DNA of 64,000 nt from Bacteroidota bacterium (GTDB lineage Bacteria > Bacteroidota > Bacteroidia > Cytophagales > Cytophagaceae): positions 62,001-126,000 of the forward strand of contig JAEYZG010000062.1 in NCBI GenBank assembly GCA_023428135.1, in the 5' to 3' direction. Positions 25,798 through 34,305 of the stretch are shown here, piece after piece (within the stretch, counting starts at the first letter, position 1; the number at the start of each line of letters is the position of its first letter). A program made the translations under genes and the position numbers. The notes beneath the pieces were generated by a model. It saw only the letters and a list, made by a program, of their open reading frames with translations, had not been told where the DNA came from and searched no databases.

Positions 25798-27552
25798 TTA
25801 CAGAGACCTGAAATTTTGCATAGTTTTCAGATTTTCCAACCCTGAGCTGAAAATCTGTCCTACAAGCACCTCTACCGAATCGGAAACGGGTTCAAGGAGT
25901 ATACCCGGAAAAACACCAAGTACCAGAGTAATGATGATCAATGGTACAAGCATGATCACTTCTCTTGAATCCAGGTCATTAAATTTATTATTGAATGTAA
26001 TATTTTTTGAGATCCAGAATTTTCCGAAAAACATTCTCTGCAATGTCCACAGAAAATAAGTAGCTCCTATCAGAATGCCAAGAACTGCTGTTATAGACAT
26101 CCAGTATGGAACAAGACCATTGGTGGCAGAAGAATGAAAAGCCCCCAACAAGGAAAACAATTCCCCTATAAAGCCTGAAAACACAGGTAACCCGAGAGAT
26201 GCGAAAAATAATATTGTTACCGCAATTGTATATGCAGGCATCTTAGATGCAAGTCCTCTGTAATTTTCGATTCCTCTGTCATGTGTTCTGTCATAAAGCA
26301 CACCAGCAGCGAGAAAAAGACCGCTTGATAAGATTCCGTGACTGAACATTTGAAAGATCGCTCCATTGATACCTTCTGGTGTACCACTGGCAATACCAAG
26401 AAGAACAAAGCCCATATGTGATACTGAAGAGTATGCTATCATTTTCTTCAGGTCTTTCATTCCCAAGGCATTCATAGCTGCATAAATTATAGACAAGACC
26501 GCCAGAAATGAAATGAGCCACCCAAAATAAACTACTCCTTCTGGAAATACAGGCAATACAGTTCTTATCAGACCATATCCCCCTATTTTTAAAAGAATAC
26601 CCGCGAGGATAACAGATACTGGAGTTGGAGCTTCTACGTGAGCATCCGGCAACCATGTATGAAATGGAACAGCCGGCAGTTTAATCAAAAATCCTAATAA
26701 CAAAGCCAGGAATGCAGCCATTCTTATGGGCAATCCCATAAAGTCGATTTTAGTAAACACATGAAAGACAGATCCCGGAATAAAATTTTTAGGATTAGTC
26801 ATATCCGGTATATTAAATGAATGCACTATCGCCCTTCTGGGAATTTGCTTATTTTGAAGCATGCCTTGAATATTCGCAACATCATTCACTGTAACAGCTT
26901 CCACGTTTTCTGCCAGTCCTAATCTTACAGAAGTTTCCACGGGATCAGCTACTGAAAAATATAATCCTATAATTACAACCAAGATCAATAAAGAGCCGGC
27001 AAGCGTATATAAGAAAAACTTTATTGAAGCATATTCTCTCCTTGGACCTCCCCATATTCCGATGAGGAAATACATTGGAAGAAGCATAAACTCAAAAAAC
27101 AAGAAAAACAAAAATAAGTCAAGAGAAAGAAAGCACCCTAAAACAGATGTATTCAGAATAAGGAGAAGTGCATAATACCCCTTAAGATGTTTTTCTATAG
27201 ACCAGGAGGATACTGCTGCTATAAGCATTACAATAGCAGACAACAATACCATCGTGACATTTAACCCATCTAATCCTATAAAATAATTTATTGAAAGACG
27301 TCCTACATTTCCAAGATCAACTGTTATCCAGTTGAGGCGCTCAGTGAGTTTAAATAATCCATAAATTGGATCTGTTACAAGGCCCGGTTTTGAGTAAAGA
27401 CAAAAAACAAAAACTGCCAGTATAGTTTGTAAAAAACAAACCCCCAGGTTAATATATTTATAAATACCTGATCTGCTTTTCGGCAGTACCAGCAGTGGTA
27501 TTAAACCTACAAGAGGTAAAAATATCAGTATACTTAACACTTTTTCCGTCAC
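25798..27552 (-). CDS. nuoM: NADH-quinone oxidoreductase subunit M, GTG start
   Basis: Antiporter-like proton-pumping subunit of complex I, 584 residues with about 14 membrane helices. Recognised by FFEFMLLPMYFLIGIWGG (pumping glutamate), KLPAVPFHTWLPDAHVEAPTP and LKKMIAYSSVSHMGF. It is longer than the Escherichia coli protein because of a polar insert of about 65 residues (roughly 215-280) between two helices. Translation must begin at GTG 27552, as there is no in-frame ATG nearby. It lies 53 bp downstream of nuoL. Confidence 0.95.
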   Translation of the reverse strand: MTEKVLSILIFLPLVGLIPLLVLPKSRSGIYKYINLGVCFLQTILAVFVFCLYSKPGLVTDPIYGLFKLTERLNWITVDLGNVGRLSINYFIGLDGLNVTMVLLSAIVMLIAAVSSWSIEKHLKGYYALLLILNTSVLGCFLSLDLFLFFLFFEFMLLPMYFLIGIWGGPRREYASIKFFLYTLAGSLLILVVIIGLYFSVADPVETSVRLGLAENVEAVTVNDVANIQGMLQNKQIPRRAIVHSFNIPDMTNPKNFIPGSVFHVFTKIDFMGLPIRMAAFLALLLGFLIKLPAVPFHTWLPDAHVEAPTPVSVILAGILLKIGGYGLIRTVLPVFPEGVVYFGWLISFLAVLSIIYAAMNALGMKDLKKMIAYSSVSHMGFVLLGIASGTPEGINGAIFQMFSHGILSSGLFLAAGVLYDRTHDRGIENYRGLASKMPAYTIAVTILFFASLGLPVFSGFIGELFSLLGAFHSSATNGLVPYWMSITAVLGILIGATYFLWTLQRMFFGKFWISKNITFNNKFNDLDSREVIMLVPLIIITLVLGVFPGILLEPVSDSVEVLVGQIFSSGLENLKTMQNFRSL

Positions 27553-27605
27553 GATGGGTAATAAATTATTTCAGCAAATATTTTAATTCGTTATATATAT
27601 GGTCT

Positions 27606-29663
27606 CTATTTCATCCAATTGAAAAAGATATATATTAAGAGCATTACAGTAGCAAGCGTATAGACAAAGTATTCTTGAACTCTTCCGGATTGAATATTCT
27701 TGAAAATCCCTGAAATAAAGGCAGCAAAGCTTGCCATAAATTTAACAAGGCCATCCACAATATTTTTATCAAACCATGCCACAATATGACTAAGCACCAC
27801 ATATGCTATAGCTGCACCTTCTATTAATTTGTCAATCAGATAATCTATTTTGGTAGTATAAAAAGCCATCTTAAAGCCTGGTACAACCATAACTTGATAA
27901 TAGAATTTTTCCAGGTACCAGTTTTGACCAAACAATTCCGTCACCTTTGATTTTTCTTGTTTATCTGATATATAAGCTTTATTTCTATATGCAAATATCC
28001 CCAGAATAATTCCAGCCAGAGCCAATAAGACAGTAGTGTAAGTTACCCAATGAGCAAATTCAAGATTACTTTCAAATATCTGGTTAAGTCCTTTTAAGAA
28101 CCAACTTGATTGGGGAGAAAATGGATTCAAAGAAAATGGAAGAGCAAAAGATAACAAACAAAGTATCACCAAAGGAATTGAAATCAAAAGTGATAAGTGG
28201 TGATGCTCATGTTTTGCACTTCTCAGGTATGGAATCTGGATCTCAAGCCTAAAGTCTCCAAAGAAAACCATAATCAGTTGCCTGATCATGTAAAGCGCTG
28301 TGAAAAATGCCGTTATAAAGCATGACAATGGAATCAGGTAATAAACAAAACTTTTATTGGCATTGCTATAAGAATCAGCCCAATTGAAAGCCGCTCCTAT
28401 TATTGCTTCTTTTGAAAGAAAGCCCGATAACAATGGTATCCCAACCAAAGAAGCAGAACATACTATAAAAACAATAAATACTAGTGGTAGTTTTTTTCTT
28501 AAACCACCCATTAGTCTCATATCCTGCGAATCAAAATCATTATAAACACCTTCGTGAAATAATACATGTTTTATATCATGCATATAGTGGATTACTGCTC
28601 CGGCAGAAAGAAACAGACCTGCTTTGAAAAAAGCATGGGTAAATAAGTGGAATAGCGCAGCCTCCGGCACACCTGCTCCGATTCCAACAAACATGTAGCC
28701 TAATTGAGAAATGGTAGAATATGCCAGTACTTTTTTAATATCATTCTGAAACAAAGCAGGAAGAGCACTCATTAACATAGTTATGGCCCCTACGGAAGCT
28801 ATTAATATAAGTACATCTTCACTAAGCAAAAAGAAAACCTTTGCAAGCAGAAAAATACCAGCTGCAACCATTGTAGCAGCGTGAATTAATGCAGATACGG
28901 GAGTAGGCCCTTCCATTGCATCCGGAAGCCATACATATAAAGGAAACTGGGCTGATTTACCGATACAAGCAAGTACCAAACCTAATCCTGCTATAGTAAA
29001 CCAGATACTTTGGTCTTCAAAATTATCACCTAGATATTGAAACTCAAAGGTACCAGCGCATGACCATATAATCATCAAAGCCAGTAAAAAGCCAAGATCT
29101 CCTATCCTGTTAAAAAGAAAGGCTTTTTTACTCGCCTTAACTGCTTCTTCTTTGGTGAACCAGAATCCTATCAATAAATAAGAAGTAAAGCCTACCAATT
29201 CCCAGAACATAAAAGTAATCAGAAGATTATCAGAGATAATCAGGCCGAGCATTGCAAATGTAAATATCGACAGATAAGGAAAGTATCGGGTATAGTTCAG
29301 CTTCCCCTTCATATACTCCATTGAGTATAAGTGCACCAGCAATGAAATGAGGCAAACTGTCAGCATCATAAAGCTTGATAACTTATCAATACTTAGAGAT
29401 ACAGAAAATGCATTTTCAGAAATACCTTTCAGAGATATCCATTTGAATGTCATGGAACCTGCCCTTCCCTCCCACACGGAAAAGAAAATAAGTAATGAGA
29501 GAATAAAGGAGATGCCTATAAGCAATGTGGCCAGCCAGTCACCTTTCCTTGGTAATTTTTTTCCGTAAAAAAACAGAGTAAAAAAAGCAAAGAGCGGCAA
29601 CAAAGCCGTAATCAGAGAGAAATATACGAGGTTATCAAGGTCCGTTATTAAATATGAATTCAT
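27606..29663 (-). CDS. nuoL: NADH-quinone oxidoreductase subunit L
   Basis: The largest antiporter-like subunit of complex I, 685 residues. Core motifs: FMFWELVGFTSYLLIGFW, KSAQFPLYVWLPDAMEGPTPVSALIHAATMV (lysine and histidine of the proton path), IKKVLAYSTISQLGYM, and HLFTHAFFKAGLFL. The C-terminal 110 residues hold the amphipathic lateral helix and last membrane helix that clamp NuoM and NuoN. It starts 7 bp after nuoK. Confidence 0.95.
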   Translation of the reverse strand: MNSYLITDLDNLVYFSLITALLPLFAFFTLFFYGKKLPRKGDWLATLLIGISFILSLLIFFSVWEGRAGSMTFKWISLKGISENAFSVSLSIDKLSSFMMLTVCLISLLVHLYSMEYMKGKLNYTRYFPYLSIFTFAMLGLIISDNLLITFMFWELVGFTSYLLIGFWFTKEEAVKASKKAFLFNRIGDLGFLLALMIIWSCAGTFEFQYLGDNFEDQSIWFTIAGLGLVLACIGKSAQFPLYVWLPDAMEGPTPVSALIHAATMVAAGIFLLAKVFFLLSEDVLILIASVGAITMLMSALPALFQNDIKKVLAYSTISQLGYMFVGIGAGVPEAALFHLFTHAFFKAGLFLSAGAVIHYMHDIKHVLFHEGVYNDFDSQDMRLMGGLRKKLPLVFIVFIVCSASLVGIPLLSGFLSKEAIIGAAFNWADSYSNANKSFVYYLIPLSCFITAFFTALYMIRQLIMVFFGDFRLEIQIPYLRSAKHEHHHLSLLISIPLVILCLLSFALPFSLNPFSPQSSWFLKGLNQIFESNLEFAHWVTYTTVLLALAGIILGIFAYRNKAYISDKQEKSKVTELFGQNWYLEKFYYQVMVVPGFKMAFYTTKIDYLIDKLIEGAAIAYVVLSHIVAWFDKNIVDGLVKFMASFAAFISGIFKNIQSGRVQEYFVYTLATVMLLIYIFFNWMK

Positions 29664-29670
29664 GTCTGAC

Positions 29671-29973
29671 CTAGCCTTTTAATTTAGTAATTTTATCCAG
29701 ATCTGAAGTTTTATAACTTTTATAAACCTGAAGTAATAATGCTAATCCTACAGCAGCTTCCGCAACAGCAACCACTATCACAAAAATTACAAACATTTGT
29801 CCGTCCATCTGTCTATTCAGATTACTGAAAACTACAAGATTGATGTTCACCGCATTTAGCATCAACTCTATTCCCATCAGTGCTGCAATTGCATTTCTTT
29901 TTACTATAAGCATTATAATACCTATTGAAAAAAGGAAAGCTGCAATTATCAGAAAATGCGTGGATGGAATCAT
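29671..29973 (-). CDS. nuoK: NADH-quinone oxidoreductase subunit K
   Basis: A membrane subunit of complex I, 100 residues with three helices, of normal length. The conserved glutamates for proton transfer are present in LMGIELMLNAVNINLV and in VAVAEAAVGLALLL. Its ATG overlaps the nuoJ stop by 4 bp (ATGA), indicating coupled translation. Confidence 0.95.
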   Translation of the reverse strand: MIPSTHFLIIAAFLFSIGIIMLIVKRNAIAALMGIELMLNAVNINLVVFSNLNRQMDGQMFVIFVIVVAVAEAAVGLALLLQVYKSYKTSDLDKITKLKG

Positions 29974-30494
29974 TTTTTAATTTTATCTTTTATTAAATGT
30001 CCTGCTATGATAGAAGCCCCGATTAAAGCTGCGAAAAGAAATACTCCTGCAAACTCAAATGGTAAGACATACGCTGTCGTAAGCTCTATACCAATGCCTG
30101 AAACTGTGCTCTTATTCGGATAATATGAAAGATGTTCCTTATATCCAGCATTTAAAATAGCTGTGGCAAAAATAATAAAAACAGAAATCCCAAGGATAAT
30201 TCCAGAAAGAACGTTTTTATGTTCTGTGATGATATAATGCTGCCCTGTAAGCTTGTTGGCAAACATGATTGCAAACATAAAGAGCAATAATACACCTCCA
30301 ATGTATATCACAATCTGCATGATTCCCAGAAAGTCAGCAGATGCCAGCACAAACAATCCCGCAACTCCAAGCAAAGTGCTTAATAAGGCAAAGGCTGAGT
30401 AAACTACATTTTTAGTAATAAGTAAAAACAAAGCTGAGCCAACAATAATGGTGGCGAAGAAATAAAAAAAGTATATCTCCGGATTATTGATCAC
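29970..30494 (-). CDS. nuoJ: NADH-quinone oxidoreductase subunit J, GTG start
   Basis: A membrane subunit of complex I with about five helices and 174 residues. The third-helix signature VYIGGVLLLFMFAIMF, with its pi-bulge tyrosine and glycines, is visible. GTG 30494 is the only reasonable start; it overlaps the end of nuoI by 11 bp, and the gene overlaps nuoK by 4 bp. Confidence 0.92.
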   Translation of the reverse strand: MINNPEIYFFYFFATIIVGSALFLLITKNVVYSAFALLSTLLGVAGLFVLASADFLGIMQIVIYIGGVLLLFMFAIMFANKLTGQHYIITEHKNVLSGIILGISVFIIFATAILNAGYKEHLSYYPNKSTVSGIGIELTTAYVLPFEFAGVFLFAALIGASIIAGHLIKDKIKK

Positions 30495-31632
30495 CTTGTT
30501 CTCCTTCCTGCTTTGGTTTTGGCTTAATTACAGGTTTAAATATTGGCTTAACCGGTTTCTTAATTTCTTCTGATTTGGGTTCCTCTGAGCTCTCTTTTCT
30601 CTCATCAGCAGCACCTTGCTGCTTTTCCTGTTCAGTCTGTAATTTTTCAGATTGAGGGGATTTAGGAACCGGTGGCTTTATTACCGGCTTAAATACAGGC
30701 TTCGGAGCTTTCTTTTCCTCTGGTTTTGTTTCACCTGGTTCAGAAGTTTCAGTCTTGTCCTCCGGCTTCACATTGCTTTCCTCTGTGGGTTTAGGACTTG
30801 AACTTGGGGCTTTTATTACCGGCTTAAAGACTGGCTTTGAAGCTTTCTTTTCCTCCTGTTTTGTTTCACCTGGTTCAGAAGTTTCAATCTTATCCTCTGG
30901 TTTCACATTGCTTTCCTCTGTGGGCTTAGGCATTGAAACTGGAGGTTTTATCGCAGGTTTAAATGCAGGTTTTGGAGTACTTGCCTTTTCTTCTGCTTTT
31001 GCATTTTCAGCACCAGAAGGCTTAGCAGCTTCCTGTGATTTTAATTTAGCTTTGTCCTTTTGCTTTTCTTCGTAAAGTTTTTTCTTCTCTTCAGCCTGAT
31101 CAGGAGTAAGATTAGTAAAATGGTAAACCATGTTTCTGACATCGAACTCACTGTAATCGTAAGTTTTAGTCATTGTCAGGCATTCTGTCGGACAAACTGT
31201 AGTACACAAACCACAGTAGCAGCACTTGGCCATATCTATGTCGAAAGTACCAGCATAAATCCTTTTGGTAGAACCATCAGATGTTTTTCCTATTTCCTCC
31301 GTTGATTTGATTGCATCTATCTCTATGCAATTTACAGGACATATCTTTGCACAGAGGTCACAGACGATACAGTCATCTATTTCATTATGGAGACGATATC
31401 GACCATTATCCGGAACCGGGATGGCCTCATGTGGATATTGAAGTGTTACAATACCTTTATCAAAAGAAAAATAGTCTGTATTGTCTATTCCGACCGGTTC
31501 TCTTTTAAATTTCAGAGCCTGGAATAAATGTTTAAATGTCAGCCGTATTCCTGCCCAAAGTGACACAATCCCCTCAGCTATACTTCCCCAGTATGTATTC
31601 TTAGCTCCTTTATTTATATGGCTTTTAGTCAT
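30484..31632 (-). CDS. nuoI: NADH-quinone oxidoreductase subunit I with a long repeat-rich C-terminal tail
   Basis: The ferredoxin-like subunit of the connecting arm of complex I. Residues 1-170 are standard NuoI, with two 4Fe-4S motifs, CIVCDLCAKICP and CCYCGLCTTVCP, carrying clusters N6a and N6b. The protein is 382 residues, about twice the usual length: from about residue 176 it has a charged helix (EEKKKLYEEKQK) and then a Pro/Lys/Glu-rich tail with two near-identical 45-residue repeats (KPxFKPxIK...SEPGETK) and two further partial copies. The tail is predicted disordered and has no known function. ATG 31632 is preferred because a strong GGGGAGGT lies 5 bases upstream; the frame runs back to TTG 31647. 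Confidence 0.93.
   Translation of the reverse strand: MTKSHINKGAKNTYWGSIAEGIVSLWAGIRLTFKHLFQALKFKREPVGIDNTDYFSFDKGIVTLQYPHEAIPVPDNGRYRLHNEIDDCIVCDLCAKICPVNCIEIDAIKSTEEIGKTSDGSTKRIYAGTFDIDMAKCCYCGLCTTVCPTECLTMTKTYDYSEFDVRNMVYHFTNLTPDQAEEKKKLYEEKQKDKAKLKSQEAAKPSGAENAKAEEKASTPKPAFKPAIKPPVSMPKPTEESNVKPEDKIETSEPGETKQEEKKASKPVFKPVIKAPSSSPKPTEESNVKPEDKTETSEPGETKPEEKKAPKPVFKPVIKPPVPKSPQSEKLQTEQEKQQGAADERKESSEEPKSEEIKKPVKPIFKPVIKPKPKQEGEQGDQ
30703..30972. repeat. Two 135-bp in-frame tandem repeats in nuoI
   Basis: Residues 221-265 and 266-310 of NuoI are 45-residue copies differing at few positions, encoded at 30838-30972 and 30703-30837. A truncated third copy (KPVFKPVIKPPVP) follows at about 30664-30702, and a last KPIFKPVIKP lies near the stop. 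Long stretches are also near-identical in DNA, so duplication is recent compared with the poly-HAMP repeats. Confidence 0.9.
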
Positions 31633-31637
31633 CACAC

Positions 31638-31645
31638 ACCTCCCC
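31638..31645 (-). promoter_or_regulatory. Shine-Dalgarno sequence of nuoI
   Basis: GGGGAGGT read on the minus strand, 5 bases before ATG 31632. Shine-Dalgarno sequences are weak or absent before most genes of this window, so this one is notable and decides the start. Confidence 0.7.
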
Positions 31646-31648
31646 AAT

Positions 31649-32749
31649 TTAATTCATCATGAGTCGCCAGAAACCAGAAATTAATATGATAACCAGAGCC
31701 AAAGGAGTAAGGACTTTCCAGCATAAAAACATGAGCTGGTCTACTCTTAATCTTGGATAGGTCCATCTGATTACCATTTGTAATCCAATTAAAGAAAAGG
31801 CTTTTGAAATTAACCAGAACGTTCCCCAGGCTATGCCTGAAAATGTACCAGGATATCCGTTTGTCCAATCAGCAAGTCTTAAAAAGCCTATATTCGGAAA
31901 GGGGCTATTCCAGCTTCCAAGAAATAATATAGAGGCCAGGAAAGATACAAGCAGCATAATAGCATATTCTCCGAGAAACAATATTGCAAATCTAAATCCT
32001 GTATATTCTGTATGAAAGCCAGCAACAAGCTCTGATTCAGCTTCAGGTATATCAAAAGGAGCTCTGTTACATTCTGCAAGTGAAGCAATGAAGAATACTA
32101 CAAAGCTTATCATTAATATCGGATTTCTGAAAATATTCCAGGTAAGAAATCCTCCCACTTCTGTGATATTGATATCTGAACCTTGGATACCAAATAAATA
32201 ATTAGAATCTGATATTTTTGAAAAGTCTTTGATCCATAAACTTTGCTGATAACTTATTTCCTGTAAGTCAAGGGACTGACAGGTCATAACCACAGCAAGG
32301 ACGGAAAGGCTCAAAGGGACTTCATATGAAATCATCTGAGCAACAGCCCTGATAGCACCATATAGTGAAAACTTATTATTGGATCCCCACCCTGCCATTA
32401 ACAAACCTATGACATCTAATGAAATGATAGCCAGAAGGTAAAACACCCCGACTGAAGCACGTGAAGCTTCTAAACCAGGAGCAAAAGGCAGAACAGCATA
32501 ACCTGCAAATATTGCTGAAAAAACAATTGCAGGAGCGGCAATAAACAACTTTCTGTCAGCTGATTTCGGAACTATATCTTCTTTGATCAGAAGCTTTATA
32601 AGGTCGGCAATTGTCTGTAATATCCCGTAAGGCCCCACTTCCATAGGACCATATCTATCCTGAATAAATCCAGAGATTTTTCGTTCCGCATACACTGCAA
32701 ATACAGTATAGACAAGGATTATTGACAGAAATACCGGTATTAATATCAT
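31649..32749 (-). CDS. nuoH: NADH-quinone oxidoreductase subunit H
   Basis: The membrane subunit that forms most of the quinone-binding chamber of complex I, 366 residues with about eight helices. Signatures are YAERKISGFIQDRYGPMEVGP in the first loop, FAEYAVLP-like AGYAVLPFAPG, and NRAPFDIPEAESELVAGFHTEY. It is longer than usual by a polar loop (about 165-195) facing the periplasm. It is the first gene of the nuoH-N operon; nuoI begins 16 bp after it. No nuo gene lies upstream: a 365-bp intergenic region and a divergent receiver gene follow. Confidence 0.95.
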   Translation of the reverse strand: MILIPVFLSIILVYTVFAVYAERKISGFIQDRYGPMEVGPYGILQTIADLIKLLIKEDIVPKSADRKLFIAAPAIVFSAIFAGYAVLPFAPGLEASRASVGVFYLLAIISLDVIGLLMAGWGSNNKFSLYGAIRAVAQMISYEVPLSLSVLAVVMTCQSLDLQEISYQQSLWIKDFSKISDSNYLFGIQGSDINITEVGGFLTWNIFRNPILMISFVVFFIASLAECNRAPFDIPEAESELVAGFHTEYTGFRFAILFLGEYAIMLLVSFLASILFLGSWNSPFPNIGFLRLADWTNGYPGTFSGIAWGTFWLISKAFSLIGLQMVIRWTYPRLRVDQLMFLCWKVLTPLALVIILISGFWRLMMN

Positions 32750-33114
32750 TACTGTTTAAAACAGGGGAGTAAAGTTACTGCATTGAAAGAATAATAAAAA
32801 CCAAAAACATATAATTCAATAAAGACATTTATCAACAAACCAATAAAAAAATCTAAAACCGAGGATACTTTTTTGCTCTGAAAAGGATTAACTACTTCAG
32901 GTAAAAATGAGTCGAAATAGGCCCTGAAAAAAATTAAATTTTAGCAAAAACCATACATTACTGATTATTAATATTTTAAAAATATTGCAGATTTTTTTAA
33001 AGAAATCTTCTCTATTTTTTTAAAAAATAGATTAATCTTACATAAATTTTGATTTACCTTTAAAGAAGGAGTAGCCCTACTTTCTCTAAGGAATAAAATA
33101 GATTTCACACCGCC
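32750..33114. other. Intergenic region between nuoH and a divergent receiver gene
   Basis: Very AT-rich and without an open frame of note. It must hold the promoters of the nuoH-N operon (minus strand) and of the receiver gene (plus strand). A palindrome of T- and A-runs lies near 33010-33031. I found no exact match to the Bacteroidota TAnnTTTG promoter box with a correctly placed TTG. Confidence 0.6.
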
Positions 33115-33522
33115 ATGAAAAAAATCAAAAGCATCTTATTAGTTGACGATGACAGTATCAATAATTTCATTAATGAAAAACTAATAAAAAGGCTGAATGT
33201 AGCAGACGAAATAAGAATTGTCCTTAATGGAGAGGAGGCATTAAACCTACTTCATGAAATAATAAATTCAGGCCAGAAATGTCCTGAGTTAATTTTACTG
33301 GACATTAATATGCCGGTCATGGATGGATTCGAATTCCTTGAAGCATATAAAACCCTTGATTTTCCTGATAAAAAATCTGTAGTTATTGTGATGCTCACTA
33401 CCTCTACAAATCCTCTGGATATAAAGAAATTAAATGATTCAGGAGTTTTTGGTTATGTGAACAAACCACTAACTGATGAAAAATTATCCAGTATCCTGAA
33501 TGAGCATTTTGTAATTAACTGA
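33115..33522 (+). CDS. Single-domain response regulator
   Basis: A CheY-like receiver of 135 residues with no output domain. Acidic pocket D11-D13, phosphoacceptor Asp63 in LLDINMPVMDGF, the MLTTSTNP switch region and lysine of GYVNKPLTDEKL are all present. It resembles the receiver at 11729-12115 and is an orphan: the neighbours are nuoH and a NeuD-like gene. It probably works with an unlinked hybrid kinase. A terminator follows directly. Confidence 0.88.
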   Translation: MKKIKSILLVDDDSINNFINEKLIKRLNVADEIRIVLNGEEALNLLHEIINSGQKCPELILLDINMPVMDGFEFLEAYKTLDFPDKKSVVIVMLTTSTNPLDIKKLNDSGVFGYVNKPLTDEKLSSILNEHFVIN

Positions 33523-33528
33523 TTTAAA

Positions 33529-33568
33529 TAAAAAAAGGCTGTACAAATTGCGCAGCCACTATTTTTTT
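33529..33568. terminator. Bidirectional terminator between receiver and NeuD-like genes
   Basis: GGCTG at 33537-33541 pairs with CAGCC at 33553-33557, flanked by a run of A before and a run of seven T after. It lies between the convergent stops at 33522 and 33580 and would give U-tracts in both directions. The stem is short (5 bp plus A-T extension). Confidence 0.6.
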
Positions 33569-33579
33569 AGAATATTTTC

Positions 33580-34221
33580 CTAAACAACTTTTGCAGGATT
33601 ACCAAATACTGTCTCTCCGTCTTTTACATCACTGATCACCACAGAACCTGCACCTACTCTGGCATTTTTACCTATAGTAACGCCTGAAATAATAATTGCT
33701 CCGGAACCTATGAATGCTCCTTTTTCAACCTTAGCACCAGAATTAATAATACTTCCAGCTCCGATCTGAACAAAATCCTCAATCTGAGCATCAAAATCTA
33801 TTAATGCATTACAACTGATAATGCAGTGATTTGAGATCTTGGCATTGCTATTAATGATAGCTCCCGCATTGATCATATTGCCATAACCGAGAAAGGAATA
33901 CTCTGAAATAAATGCTTTGGAATGGACTGCATTTACAGGCATAATTTTTCTTTTCTCCTTAAGCATCTGCACAAGAGTCTGCCTTAGTTTATTGTCATCA
34001 CTGGCAACAAAAGCTGAGCATTTTTTCCCGAGGTATTTTAAAAAGCCGTCATCATCTGTTCGGCCTAGAACAGCAACATCGCAAATTTCCTTGCCGTGCA
34101 GTTTATCATCGTCATCTAAAAAACAATAGGTAACAACATTATTACTTTGAAAAATATCCAGAGCAACTTTTCCTAGTCCTTTTGCTCCGAAGATAATTAC
34201 AGGATTATTATCCATGCTCAT
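33580..34221 (-). CDS. NeuD/PglD-like sugar O- or N-acetyltransferase
   Basis: A protein of 213 residues with an N-terminal PglD-type Rossmann domain (about 5-85: VIIFGAKGLGKVALDI, CFLDDDDK) and a left-handed beta-helix of hexapeptide repeats (about 95-205: YSFLGYGNMINAGAIINSNA and IGKNARVGAGSVV). Such enzymes acetylate nucleotide sugars or sialic-acid-like sugars with acetyl-CoA. It precedes no sugar-biosynthesis gene directly, but lies 84 bp downstream of a GT-C-type membrane glycosyltransferase on the same strand, which supports a role in surface glycan modification. Confidence 0.85.
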   Translation of the reverse strand: MSMDNNPVIIFGAKGLGKVALDIFQSNNVVTYCFLDDDDKLHGKEICDVAVLGRTDDDGFLKYLGKKCSAFVASDDNKLRQTLVQMLKEKRKIMPVNAVHSKAFISEYSFLGYGNMINAGAIINSNAKISNHCIISCNALIDFDAQIEDFVQIGAGSIINSGAKVEKGAFIGSGAIIISGVTIGKNARVGAGSVVISDVKDGETVFGNPAKVV

Positions 34222-34305
34222 ATTTTTTTACCAAATATAAATGTAAAATAGTTTGTTTCTGAAAAGAATTAACGATCCAGTAACAAATAAGAACTTCGAT
34301 AAAGT

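Noticed and set aside
34232..34239. TATATTTG box before the NeuD-like gene, TAAATTTG before the cytochrome gene (10622-10629) and TAATTTTG before ftsK (44991-44998) as promoters
   Set aside because: Each matches the -7 consensus but lies within about 25 bp of the start and has no TTG at the right spacing; chance matches are common in such AT-rich DNA.
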